A program made the position numbers and the translations under genes. Below, in pieces: positions 44,030 through 53,355 of a DNA stretch of 64,000 nucleotides (position 1 is the first letter of the stretch; the number at the start of each line of letters is the position of its first letter). Below the pieces are notes generated by a model that was not told the origin of the DNA, did no database searches, and saw nothing but the letters and a program-made list of their open reading frames with translations. The stretch comes from Clostridium_F caseinilyticum (GTDB taxonomy: Bacteria > Bacillota > Clostridia > Clostridiales > Clostridiaceae): the NCBI RefSeq assembly GCF_046127645.1, contig NZ_CP175919.1; one strand, 5' to 3'.

Positions 44030-44476
44030 TTATACTTGCATTTGAGCAATTATTTCTAAATTTGTTCCTGAATCTGACTTATATGCTATTCTAACATATC
44101 TTGAAAAAATCATAGGCACCAACGTAACTATTTCACCTGGTTCTACATCTACAGTGACAACACTATCGTCAGTATATCCATAATCCACTTCATTTTCTTT
44201 AGGACTTATTTGTAATTTAACCTTTGCATTATTTAAACCAGCATTTTTTACGAAAAAAGTAACTAGAGATTGCTCGATTGTTTCAAAGGGAGGAGTATAT
44301 TGATAACTACTTATAGCAGTAACATTTAAACTATATTCACTAAATTTTTTCCCAATTAGATTTACATTACTGGATAATGGTGGTGGACTATAGGTTTCAA
44401 GCCAGTTTAAAATATCTTCACTTACTTCTATAAGCTCTTCATCTTTAGTAAATATTTTAGTAGGTTCAGTAAGCAT
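44030..44476 (-). CDS. DUF6385-like small surface protein
   Basis: 148 residues, start ATG 44476 (8 bases from GGGAG; ATG 44482 is too close). The C-terminal about 95 residues (QYTPPFETIEQSLVTFFVKN, VKLQISPKENEVDYG, VDVEPGEIVTLVPMIFSRYVRIAY) form a beta module shared with the repeat protein at 46513 and the DNRLRE protein. No signal peptide. Likely a structural part of the same surface layer. Confidence 0.62.
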   Translation of the reverse strand: MLTEPTKIFTKDEELIEVSEDILNWLETYSPPPLSSNVNLIGKKFSEYSLNVTAISSYQYTPPFETIEQSLVTFFVKNAGLNNAKVKLQISPKENEVDYGYTDDSVVTVDVEPGEIVTLVPMIFSRYVRIAYKSDSGTNLEIIAQMQV

Positions 44477-44653
44477 TTTCATCACTCCCAATTATAGAAG
44501 ACTTTATAAATATCTTCTCCTACTTTTACAATTTTTTAATCTTTAGTAAATATTGCTTATTAAGCATTTTTATCACCAATAAACTACAAAAGGATTTTAA
44601 AAATATATTTTGCCAGTTTCATAATCCTTAGTAAATATTTTTATTAGGTTAAA

Positions 44654-46447
44654 TTATAGAAGACTTTCTAATATATTTGCTCCTTCTTTGTCAATAACTT
44701 CAAACATTTTTATTGATCTAATAATTTCTCTTTTAGCCATTTCTTTATATCCATATTTAAAGTACAATTTACCTAAATTTAGCAAAACTGACTGATCGCT
44801 TATTAAATTTAATAAATTTAAGGATTTTTCAAATTTATTAAATTCTTTATTTATAAGCATAACTTCACATATTTGCATGATAACTGGAGTAAAATCTAGC
44901 AATGTTTTATCCTCTGATAAAACATTAGTATTTTTGTTTGTAAATAAATTAAGCAGTTCTTTGTATACTTTTAAAGTATTTTTGTTGTATTCAGATAAGT
45001 TACTTTGGTTGAACTGATTTATTGAAACAATAGCTAGATCATATTTATCTTTTATAATGAAACATAAAGATTTATACATCATTATTTGAAAATAGTATAA
45101 ATTTTTTTCATCTATTCTATCAATATATTCTATACACTCATTAATTTTACCACAATATAGTAGGGATTTAACTTTAAATATTTTTAGGTTTTCTGAAAAT
45201 ACTCCAGATTCTTCACTTTTGTTTATATATTCTAAGGCCGTTTCATAGTATCCCTCCATATAAAATAAATCTGCAATTATAGGATACTCTCTTGGAAAAT
45301 CAGTGAAGAAATTTTGTAAAATTTTTTTCATTTCTTCTATATTAAATTTTTTTTCTTTCAGTATATGACATATATTATAAAGAGGAACTAAAAAATCTGG
45401 TTTTGATTTAATAGTGTCAACAGAGTATTTATAGGCAGTATCATAATCTTTTAGATCCATATAAATTTTTGATAATTCATATTTAGGTCTAAATCCACCT
45501 ACTCCATAAATGGATTTTAAAACTGATGGAGGTTCACCAATTTCTATACATTTTTCAAATGCTTTTATTGCTAGAAGAGGGCTATTTTCTTCTTCTAATA
45601 TAAGTCCTTTTAAATAATAGAGGTCAGTAAAATCAGGAAAATATCTTGATCCGATTTCAATGAACTCTAAAGCTTTATCATAATTTTTTAAAGTATAGTT
45701 TGATATAACTATTCTTTCTATTAATCTAGAAGCATATCCTGTGCTTGGATCAAAATCATTATAAGATTTATAATAATTATCTAAAGCTGATTTTTTATCT
45801 TCCAAAGCAAAGTATTCATTACCTAAATTAAAGTATGCAAATTTAATGTCCTCGCCTTTTTTTATTTGCTCTCTTAAAAGAGTAATATTTCTATTTCTTT
45901 TATCTTTGGATACAATATTTTTATTTAAATACCCGTAGTGATATATTCTTATATCATAGGTTTTACCTTCTACATTTTTCTCATAATTAACTAACTGATT
46001 ATGAACTTCACCTTCGTAATGAAATCCATAATTATTTTTAAATAAGCGTGGATTTAGGTTTATGCTTATATCTGTAGAGGTTATGCTATATCCAGAGTAA
46101 TTTAATGTTTCGAAAAAGTATATTGTATTGTTATTCAAATCTTCTTTTATAAGATTTTTAAATTTGTCTTTATCCTCATTGCAAAATTCATCATCGCCAT
46201 CCATTATTAATATCCAATCTTTTGAGGCATATTTCAAAGATTCATTTCTAGCCGCACTAAAATCATTGCACCATTCAAAATAATAAACCTTTGCACCATA
46301 TTTTTCTGCGATTTCTACAGTTTTATCTGTGGAACCAGTATCTACTACTATTATTTCATCTACTAAATCTTGTACACTTTTTAGGCATCTTCCTAAATTT
46401 TCTTCTTCATTTTTAACAATCATGCATAAACTTATATCATGACCCAT
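44654..46447 (-). CDS. Glycosyltransferase family 2 with TPR-like tail (SunS-type)
   Basis: 597 residues. The GT2 domain (1-230) begins ISLCMIVKNEEENLGRCLKS, with VDTGSTDKTVEIAEKYGAKV and the metal-binding MDGDDEF near residue 80; FSAARNESLKYA is typical. About 350 residues of helical TPR-like repeats follow. The arrangement is that of SunS-like enzymes that glycosylate Ser, Thr or Cys of peptides and proteins. It lies directly downstream of the NGT-repeat gene on the same strand, a likely acceptor (inference). Confidence 0.88.
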   Translation of the reverse strand: MGHDISLCMIVKNEEENLGRCLKSVQDLVDEIIVVDTGSTDKTVEIAEKYGAKVYYFEWCNDFSAARNESLKYASKDWILIMDGDDEFCNEDKDKFKNLIKEDLNNNTIYFFETLNYSGYSITSTDISINLNPRLFKNNYGFHYEGEVHNQLVNYEKNVEGKTYDIRIYHYGYLNKNIVSKDKRNRNITLLREQIKKGEDIKFAYFNLGNEYFALEDKKSALDNYYKSYNDFDPSTGYASRLIERIVISNYTLKNYDKALEFIEIGSRYFPDFTDLYYLKGLILEEENSPLLAIKAFEKCIEIGEPPSVLKSIYGVGGFRPKYELSKIYMDLKDYDTAYKYSVDTIKSKPDFLVPLYNICHILKEKKFNIEEMKKILQNFFTDFPREYPIIADLFYMEGYYETALEYINKSEESGVFSENLKIFKVKSLLYCGKINECIEYIDRIDEKNLYYFQIMMYKSLCFIIKDKYDLAIVSINQFNQSNLSEYNKNTLKVYKELLNLFTNKNTNVLSEDKTLLDFTPVIMQICEVMLINKEFNKFEKSLNLLNLISDQSVLLNLGKLYFKYGYKEMAKREIIRSIKMFEVIDKEGANILESLL

Positions 46448-46479
46448 TATATATTATCACCTCTATTTCAAAGAAGCCA

Positions 46480-46501
46480 AGAAGTACCAAATGGTACTTC
46501 T
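46480..46501 (-). terminator. Small hairpin between repeat protein and glycosyltransferase genes
   Basis: AGAAGTACCA (46480-46489) and TGGTACTTCT (46492-46501), perfect 10-bp stem, 2-base loop, no T tract. More likely an attenuator or mRNA-processing hairpin between two cotranscribed genes than a full stop. Confidence 0.4.
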
Positions 46502-46512
46502 CAGCTAATTTA

Positions 46513-48303
46513 TTAATACCTACCATTAAAGAAGACTTGTACACTTTGGTTTGTAGTTGCAGCAGTTGTGCAATAAACTTTTGTATAGTGCATATAATAA
46601 GCACTGCTTAAAACTTTAGCACTTCCAACAGATCCAACAGTAGCTGTTTCTCCAACTAAAACATAGGTTCCATTTTCTTCTGGAGATACTGCTACACTAA
46701 CTGTTACTGGCATAGTTCCACCAGCGACTTTTTTAACATACCAGGTAATGTCCTGCATTTTTGAAGTATCTACTGCAGTACTATATTGTGGTGTAGCTGA
46801 AGCTATGGTGGCAACTGTTTCAGAAGTTTGATTAAAATATCTATCAGTGATGTTTACATTTACTGATCCATTTGTGATAGAACTTATATTAGTAATAGTA
46901 CCGCTTGTTAATGAACTTAATTGAGTTACGTCAATCGTACCATTAGTGATAGAATTTACTTTAGCAACAGTACCATTTGTTAATGAACTTAACTGAGTTA
47001 CATCTACAGTACCGTTAGTCAATGAACTAACTTGAGTTACATCAACAGTACCATTAGTCAATGAACTAACTTGAGTTACATTTACAGTACCACTTGTTAG
47101 TGAATTTAATTGAGTTACGTCAACCGTACCATTAGTAATAGAACTAACTTTAGCAACAGTACCACTAGTTAGTGAACTTAATTGAGTTACGTCCACAGTA
47201 CCGTTAGTTAATGAAGTAATTTGAGTTACATCCACAGTACCATTAGTGATAGAACTAACTTTAGCTACAGTACCACTAGTTAGTGAACTTAATTGAGTTA
47301 CATCCACGGTACCATTAGTAATTGAACTTACTTTAGTAATAGTACCATTTGTCAATGAACTTAGTTGAGTTACATCTACAGTACCATTTGTTATAGAATT
47401 CAATTGAGTTACATCTACGGTACCATTAGTCAATGAACTAACTTGAGTTACATTTACAGTACCACTTGTCAATGAACTTAATTGAGTTACGTCTACGGTA
47501 CCATTAGTGATAGAGCTTACTTTAGTAATAGTACCATTTGTCAATGAACTTAGTTGAGTTACATCTACAGTACCATTTGTTATAGAATTCAATTGAGTTA
47601 CATCTACGGTACCATTAGTCAATGAACTAACTTGAGTTACATTTACAGTACCATTTGTCAATGAACTTAGTTGAGTTACATCTACAGTACCATTTGTTAT
47701 AGAATTCAATTGAGTTACATCTACGGTACCATTAGTCAATGAACTAACTTGAGTTACATTTACAGTACCACTTGTCAATGAACTTAATTGAGTTACGTCT
47801 ACGGTACCATTAGTGATAGAGCTTACTTTAGTAATAGTACCATTTGTCAATGAACTTAGTTGAGTTACATCTACAGTACCATTTGTTATAGAATTCAATT
47901 GAGTTACATCTACGGTACCATTAGTCAATGAACTAACTTGAGTTACATTTACAGTACCACTTGTCAATGAACTTAATTGAGTTACGTCTACGGTACCATT
48001 AGTGATAGAGCTTACTTTAGTAATAGTACCATTTGTCAATGAACTTAGTTGAGTTACATCTACAGTACCATTTGTTATAGAATTCAATTGGGTTACATCT
48101 ACGGTACCGTTAGTGATAGAACTTAATTGAGTTACGTCCACGGTACCATTAGTAATGGAATCTATTTTACTTATTGTTCCTACATTAATATCTAATTCGC
48201 CATATTGATTTACTTTAAGAGGCAAATAATTACTACCGTCATACCCAAACACGGAGGTCTTTAGTTCCTCGGCTGAATTCGAGAAAACTATACTGTTAGC
48301 CAT
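46513..48303 (-). CDS. NGT-repeat surface protein with DUF6385-like C-terminus
   Basis: 596 residues. Residues 1-45 are a short head (SIVFSNSAEELKTSVFGYDG). About 46-480 consist of 13-residue units of type SSLTNGTVDVTQL, with 11-residue variants ending TITKV, about 33 in all. The last about 110 residues (SETVATIASATPQYSTAVDT, VTVSVAVSPEENGTYVLVG, YMHYTKVYCTTAATTNQSVQ) are the DUF6385-like module. The units should stack as a beta-helix or long fibre; almost every unit has an N-G-T/S sequon and further Thr. RBS AGAGGAAGTG. Probably a glycosylated filament component; not secreted by Sec. Confidence 0.75.
   Translation of the reverse strand: MANSIVFSNSAEELKTSVFGYDGSNYLPLKVNQYGELDINVGTISKIDSITNGTVDVTQLSSITNGTVDVTQLNSITNGTVDVTQLSSLTNGTITKVSSITNGTVDVTQLSSLTSGTVNVTQVSSLTNGTVDVTQLNSITNGTVDVTQLSSLTNGTITKVSSITNGTVDVTQLSSLTSGTVNVTQVSSLTNGTVDVTQLNSITNGTVDVTQLSSLTNGTVNVTQVSSLTNGTVDVTQLNSITNGTVDVTQLSSLTNGTITKVSSITNGTVDVTQLSSLTSGTVNVTQVSSLTNGTVDVTQLNSITNGTVDVTQLSSLTNGTITKVSSITNGTVDVTQLSSLTSGTVAKVSSITNGTVDVTQITSLTNGTVDVTQLSSLTSGTVAKVSSITNGTVDVTQLNSLTSGTVNVTQVSSLTNGTVDVTQVSSLTNGTVDVTQLSSLTNGTVAKVNSITNGTIDVTQLSSLTSGTITNISSITNGSVNVNITDRYFNQTSETVATIASATPQYSTAVDTSKMQDITWYVKKVAGGTMPVTVSVAVSPEENGTYVLVGETATVGSVGSAKVLSSAYYMHYTKVYCTTAATTNQSVQVFFNGRY
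46870..48170 (-). repeat. 39-bp tandem repeat array inside the NGT-repeat gene
   Basis: Coding tandem repeats of 39 bases (some 33) with motif GAGTTACATCTACAGTACCA on the plus strand. Higher-order blocks of 189 bases (five units) recur almost identically, e.g. starting near 47352, 47541, 47849 and lines after, showing recent expansion. Confidence 0.85.
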
Positions 48304-48404
48304 ATAAAATCACTTCCTCTATAAAAAATGAAGCCTTTAAAAGCTTCAATACATACTATGTATTTTTTGTAGTAAATGTTACAAAAACATTTTATTAAAA
48401 AACA

Positions 48405-48443
48405 AGACTTAGATTTTAAAAGTTTATTTTAAAATCTAAGTCT
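48405..48443 (-). terminator. Terminator of the glycosyltransferase/SDR operon
   Basis: Perfect 16-bp stem (AGACTTAGATTTTAAA, 48405-48420, with 48428-48443). On the minus strand it is followed by TTGTTTTTT. Confidence 0.88.
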
Positions 48444-48454
48444 AATTTGTATAA

Positions 48455-49327
48455 TTAAGAAAAATAATTAATTAAGATTTTTTCAGTATCTTCTTCTTGT
48501 AAATCTAATTTTTTTAAATAGTATTTTAGCTTATTGATAGAAGGGTAGTAATTAATAATAGGCTCTTCTCCTGCTAATTTATATTTTAAATTTTTTTTAG
48601 AATTTAAAATATCTAATACTTCTATTAATTTAATGTTTTTTAAGGAGGATAAATTAATAACTTCTTCCCTTGGGAAAATATCAATATTTTTAGCTGATTC
48701 TATAATAGTTTTAGATATAAATTCAGCTGATAGTGGATTAAAATAATTATTGTATCCGTTAACCGTTAAAACTTTATTTTCTTTTATACAACTACCAATT
48801 AAAGACATTAATCTATTATCTCTTTCAAACTTTCCATAACCATACATAAGTCTATATATAATTAATTTTTTATTTTTTATATTTTTCATTATATATTTTA
48901 TAGTCATTTCAGAGTTATATTTACATATTCCATATAGGCTATCGGGACGTATATTTTGGTCTTCCTTAATGCATCCATAGTTTCCATCATATACAGCGGC
49001 ACTAGATAGAAATATAACATTACATTTTATTTTATCTTTCATTTCAAATATATAGTTGGTGTCTTTTTTTATAAATTCATAAAAATTATTCGTATCAATA
49101 TTTCTATTGCTATTTCCAGCTACAATTATTAAAGTATCAATTTTATCAATAAGTTTTTGATTTTTTATAAATTCATAAAAACTTATTTTATTAAATTCCT
49201 CTAATATATTATTTGTCCTATTAAAGTAAATCATTAAGGCATCTTTAAATTCTTCTTTATAGTTTTTATTTAAGATACTTTGAATATTTTGTCCTATAAA
49301 TCCACTAGCTCCTAAAACTGCTATCAT
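48455..49327 (-). CDS. NAD-dependent epimerase/dehydratase 2 (extended SDR)
   Basis: 290 residues. The Rossmann motif AVLGASGFIGQNI is at the N-terminus; FLSSAAVYDG and the YGICKYNSE active-site YxxxK follow. It resembles dTDP-4-dehydrorhamnose reductase/UDP-sugar epimerase-type SDRs. The start ATG overlaps the upstream SDR stop (ATGA). It probably makes a nucleotide sugar for the local glycosyltransferases; exact sugar unknown. Confidence 0.82.
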   Translation of the reverse strand: MIAVLGASGFIGQNIQSILNKNYKEEFKDALMIYFNRTNNILEEFNKISFYEFIKNQKLIDKIDTLIIVAGNSNRNIDTNNFYEFIKKDTNYIFEMKDKIKCNVIFLSSAAVYDGNYGCIKEDQNIRPDSLYGICKYNSEMTIKYIMKNIKNKKLIIYRLMYGYGKFERDNRLMSLIGSCIKENKVLTVNGYNNYFNPLSAEFISKTIIESAKNIDIFPREEVINLSSLKNIKLIEVLDILNSKKNLKYKLAGEEPIINYYPSINKLKYYLKKLDLQEEDTEKILINYFS

Positions 49328-50286
49328 TTTATATTCTCTTCCTTAACTTGTTTATACCAATCAATCATTTGCTTTATACCTTCTTCAATACTTACTTTTG
49401 GAGTAAATCCTAGATTTTCTAATTTATCTGTATTAAAATATTTGCTTTGAGATTTAAATTTACCATTAAATATTTGCTTTTTTATTAAACTAGAATCTGC
49501 AGATAATTCCTTTCTGATAAATTCTGCACTTTCTTCTATAGTTTTATATTCTTTATTATTTCCTATATTATATGCATGGTATTCATGACTATCAAAATTA
49601 TGATTTTTAGCTATTAACAATATTCCTTCTATAAAATCATCTATATGACACCAAGAACGAACACAATTTTCATCAACATTAATTTCTTCGCCATTTAAAA
49701 GTTTCCATGTGAAAATGTCTAAAGCGGATTTATATTTTGAAGAGTATACTCCTGGTCCATATACCATAAAAGGTCTTATACCAACTGCTTTTAATCCATA
49801 ATTTTTAACATAATGTCTAACTAAACTTTCACCAAATAATTTACTTATAGCATAAACATTATTTAAGGTTAAAGGACTTACATTTAGCATATCATCTTCT
49901 ATAACTTCTTTATCATCAAAAATATCTCCATAAACCTCTGAGGTGCTAAAATATACAAATTTAGCATCATATTCTAATGAAATATTTATTAAATTTAAGG
50001 TTCCCTTTACTGCAGAATCAATCATCTTCCAAGGATGTTCTTCTCCATTTATTCTACCAACTTCACTTGCAGCATGAATTATATATTTTATATTTCCATC
50101 TATTCTTTTTACATTTGTATAGATTTCACCAAAATCAGTAATATCTGATCTTATATAATCATCATAATCTCTAATATATTGATCTAAAACAACTATTTTA
50201 TAATCCTTATACTCTAATTTTAATTTTTCAACTAATTTTTTACCTATAAACCCCAATCCGCCTGTAACTAATATAACATCTTTCAA
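49324..50286 (-). CDS. NAD-dependent epimerase/dehydratase 1 (extended SDR)
   Basis: 320 residues. Rossmann motif VTGGLGFIGKKLVEKL, then FSTSEVYGDIFDD, active site YAISKLFGE (YxxxK), and GIRPFMVYGPG. This is the GalE/RmlB/UDP-glucuronate-type extended SDR fold. The start is TTG 50286 behind AAAGGGGATG. It lies 4 bases after the fused glycosyltransferase gene and overlaps the next SDR gene. Confidence 0.87.
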   Translation of the reverse strand: MKDVILVTGGLGFIGKKLVEKLKLEYKDYKIVVLDQYIRDYDDYIRSDITDFGEIYTNVKRIDGNIKYIIHAASEVGRINGEEHPWKMIDSAVKGTLNLINISLEYDAKFVYFSTSEVYGDIFDDKEVIEDDMLNVSPLTLNNVYAISKLFGESLVRHYVKNYGLKAVGIRPFMVYGPGVYSSKYKSALDIFTWKLLNGEEINVDENCVRSWCHIDDFIEGILLIAKNHNFDSHEYHAYNIGNNKEYKTIEESAEFIRKELSADSSLIKKQIFNGKFKSQSKYFNTDKLENLGFTPKVSIEEGIKQMIDWYKQVKEENIK

Positions 50287-50290
50287 TTTT

Positions 50291-52348
50291 TTACATCCCC
50301 TTTATAAGATTAATATTTTTATAAAATTCACTAAAAGATTCACTATCCATTAGCTCTATTGATTTTTCAAAAATATTTTGTAAATCCTCTTTATAAAATG
50401 TATTTTCCATTTTATATGCAAAATTATTTCCTATATCTTTAAGAATATCTTTATTTAATTTAATAAGATGATAACTAAATATAGGACGTATATTTAAACA
50501 GCTATCATTAAGCCAATTAAATTCTTCTATAAATTTTAAAAAGTCTTTCATATTTCCATATTTTTTTAATAAATTTAAAATCCTTAGTCTAGTTATATTT
50601 GAACCTACTATCATTTTTATTGTACTTTTAGAGGTTTGATTTGGATGAGAAGTATTAAAAACAGTTTTATCGTCGTGAATAAATTTTAGATTTAATAAAA
50701 TAGCTTTGCTTAGTAAATCCCAATCACCATCTACACTAACTAAGCTTGTATCAAAACCTCCACATTTTTTATATGCTTCCTTTGAAAAAATAAGGCTACT
50801 TCCATTTATAGGATTACTATATGATAAATATGCTATCTTTTTCATTGTATTATCTGATTGCATTAAGCTCAGAATATTATTATCCATATTATATAATGCT
50901 CCATGTGTAATATTAGTTCCAAGAATCATTTTATTTGAGAAAACAATATCATAATTTTTATTTTTTAATATATATAGATCTTGTTCTAATTTATCTGCAT
51001 CTACATATAAATCATCTACGCTTATCCATCCTATATAATTGGTTTCAGCCATATTAAACCCGAATTTAAGAGCATAGATTGCTCCGGAATTTTTATCCAA
51101 AGAGTAAATTTTTATATTTCCTATTTTGTCTTTATTTTTTTCAGCTAAAGATACACACTTATTTAGGCTGTTATCTGTGGACTTATCATCTACTAATATC
51201 CATTCCACTTTATTTTTAATAGTTTGACTTGCTATACTATTAAAAATATTTTCTAGAAAAAATTCTCCATTATAAATAGGTGTAACTACAGTGATTTCTT
51301 TTTCCATATTGCTATGACTGTATACCAGTTTTCCTTGAGTATTTATAATCTTATTATTATATAAAGATATTTCAGAATTAAGTTTTATTAAATTATGGTT
51401 TTGTTGTGTTTTTGTGTCTTTTCCTTCTATAATTTCACTTATAATCTTATGGTTTGTATCTGATATTGAATAATTGTTTTCTATAAAATTTCTATATTCT
51501 ATGGAGGAATATTTTTCATCAGAAAGCATATTTACTATATCATCTAAAGAGCTCCATACGTATTTTTCAGGATATACTTCTTTAGCCCCTACAAAATTAT
51601 GAATAAGGGGTCTGATTCCTTTTGACATAGCTTCCATAATACCAAGGCCCTGGCTTTCTAAAACGCTGGTACAAATGAGGTAATTTTTATCTTCTAACCA
51701 TTTATTTATATCCTTTTGCCAGCCGTAAAATATAATGTTTTTTTCTAATCCAAATTCCTTAATCATTTGATTAAAATATAATCTATATCGTTCTTCATCA
51801 AAAGTTCCAGCAATATGAAGTTTATATCTATTGTCTGTATCAAAAATCTTTTTAAAGGCATGCAAAAGTAACATAGGCCCCTTTTTAAAATTTATATATC
51901 CAACATAGGCTATGTTAAAACCTTTTCTTCTTTCTTTGTATTCCTGTTTACTTAAATCGATACCATTAGGAATAACATAGACTTTATCCTGAGGTATAAA
52001 AATCTTACTTAAAACAAATCTTTTTATATGCTCTGCTACAAATATAACCTTATCAACATTGCTCCAGTTAACTTGATATATATAGTTAGTAAAGGATTCA
52101 TAACTATGGAGTCTACATATTATTTTTTTATCCTTTGCCATTTCAAGCTTACTTCCATAAGCTACAAGAGGGTCACACCATTCAAACCAACAAATATCTG
52201 CCTTTTTCATTTCTTCATCAATTTGATCATAGTGATTTACAATTACTTTTTTTGTATCATACTCTTGCGATAAATATTTAATAATATCATCAATAAAGTT
52301 ATCCAATCCTGGTAAAATAAAGAATGCTATTTTTTTCTTAGCTTCCAC
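50291..52348 (-). CDS. Two-domain glycosyltransferase (GT4-like plus GT2)
   Basis: 685 residues. The first half (about 1-310) is a GT-B enzyme: IPNGIDLSKQEY, FNIAYVGYINFKKGPMLLL, IFYGWQ and VLESQGLGIMEAMSKGIRPL with the donor-binding Glu. The second half (about 345-680) is a GT-A/GT2 domain: ITVVTPIYNGEFFLENIFNS, LVDDKSTDNSL, WISVDDLYVD. GTG 52348 is taken as start because GGGAG lies 8 bases before it; GTG 52363 overlaps that site. First gene of a four-gene minus-strand unit ending at 48405. It could add two sugars in succession. Confidence 0.87.
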   Translation of the reverse strand: MEAKKKIAFFILPGLDNFIDDIIKYLSQEYDTKKVIVNHYDQIDEEMKKADICWFEWCDPLVAYGSKLEMAKDKKIICRLHSYESFTNYIYQVNWSNVDKVIFVAEHIKRFVLSKIFIPQDKVYVIPNGIDLSKQEYKERRKGFNIAYVGYINFKKGPMLLLHAFKKIFDTDNRYKLHIAGTFDEERYRLYFNQMIKEFGLEKNIIFYGWQKDINKWLEDKNYLICTSVLESQGLGIMEAMSKGIRPLIHNFVGAKEVYPEKYVWSSLDDIVNMLSDEKYSSIEYRNFIENNYSISDTNHKIISEIIEGKDTKTQQNHNLIKLNSEISLYNNKIINTQGKLVYSHSNMEKEITVVTPIYNGEFFLENIFNSIASQTIKNKVEWILVDDKSTDNSLNKCVSLAEKNKDKIGNIKIYSLDKNSGAIYALKFGFNMAETNYIGWISVDDLYVDADKLEQDLYILKNKNYDIVFSNKMILGTNITHGALYNMDNNILSLMQSDNTMKKIAYLSYSNPINGSSLIFSKEAYKKCGGFDTSLVSVDGDWDLLSKAILLNLKFIHDDKTVFNTSHPNQTSKSTIKMIVGSNITRLRILNLLKKYGNMKDFLKFIEEFNWLNDSCLNIRPIFSYHLIKLNKDILKDIGNNFAYKMENTFYKEDLQNIFEKSIELMDSESFSEFYKNINLIKGM

Positions 52349-52363
52349 TATATCAACTCCCAC

Positions 52364-52689
52364 TATAGTATTTAATTTTTATACAATTAATTTATTCTTA
52401 GAATTTAATTTTGATAAAAATAATATTTGACTTGTATTTTGGTAAATATATTAAATTTAAGTTTTAAATTTTAGTTTACACTTATATAATATGATTTTTA
52501 GTTTGTAATGATTTTAAAGTAATACATTTAAAATAAATTTAAGTATAAATAATATAGATAGGTATTATAAAAATGAATTGTTGAAAAAAATTACCATTAA
52601 AGTTATAATTATACTTGAATAAACTATAAATTTTCATAAAGAATAACATTTAATCATTTCGTATAAGCTTTGAGAAGGAGGAGTTAAAT
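52364..52689. promoter_or_regulatory. Divergent intergenic region
   Basis: About 325 AT-rich bases between the minus-strand glycosylation unit and the plus-strand SPOCS/DUF11 unit. It must hold both promoters. No clear hairpin or operator was seen. Confidence 0.4.
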
Positions 52690-53346
52690 GTGTTAAGAAA
52701 TTTTATAGATATTATTGGTATAACTAAAGAAGAGGACCTTCCTTCAAAAATTAATGGACAAATTATTCAGTATTCAGAAGTTGATTATATAGATATACCA
52801 GAAGATAAGCCTAAAATAAATGATATATATCAAATTGCAATTAAAGCAGATATTAAGTCAACTAGAACTATTAATGCACCTACCGGAAAAATAGTAGTAG
52901 TTGATGGAGAAAAAAGTTTTAAAATAATATATTCTGAAAAAGGTCAATCAGAAAAGGCAAATATATTAAATTTAAAGCTTCCTTTTAATACTTTTATTGA
53001 CATTGAGGATAAACAGGAAGAAATAAAAAAAATAGATATATATATATTAGATGTTTATTTTCAAATTGTTACCAGTAAAAAATTATATAGTTATGTTTTA
53101 TATATGATTAACGTACAATATTGTAATGTAATAAATAATAAATTTTTAAGAGAAGATGAAAATTGTTTAAAAGATATTAAATTTGTACAGGTGAAGGATG
53201 AGGAATATGTATGCCCAAATAAAGTTAATAATGTATTTGAAGAAGTATCTATGTCACAAATAAAAGAAAGTTATGAAAATGATAATATAAGTTATGATAA
53301 ATATAATGAAAAACAGTTAGTAGATATTGATTCTGAGTATCTGTGA
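52690..53346 (+). CDS. Stand-alone SPOCS (DUF3794) domain protein
   Basis: 218 residues. The first about 150 residues (GQIIQYSEVDYIDIPEDKPK, YQIAIKADIKSTRTINAPTG, NLKLPFNTFIDIED, KKIDIYILDVYFQIV) match the SPOCS/DUF3794 domain known from SipL and spore-coat/encasement proteins. The tail is acidic and unstructured. The start is GTG 52690 behind AAGGAGGAG; the ATG two bases before is followed by TGT TAA and is unusable. The GT4 gene begins 9 bases downstream. Confidence 0.72.
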   Translation: MLRNFIDIIGITKEEDLPSKINGQIIQYSEVDYIDIPEDKPKINDIYQIAIKADIKSTRTINAPTGKIVVVDGEKSFKIIYSEKGQSEKANILNLKLPFNTFIDIEDKQEEIKKIDIYILDVYFQIVTSKKLYSYVLYMINVQYCNVINNKFLREDENCLKDIKFVQVKDEEYVCPNKVNNVFEEVSMSQIKESYENDNISYDKYNEKQLVDIDSEYL

Positions 53347-53355
53347 GGGATTTAA

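Noticed and set aside
46870..48170. CRISPR-like regular repeat pattern
   Set aside because: The repeats are contiguous, in frame and coding; there are no unique spacers and no cas genes.
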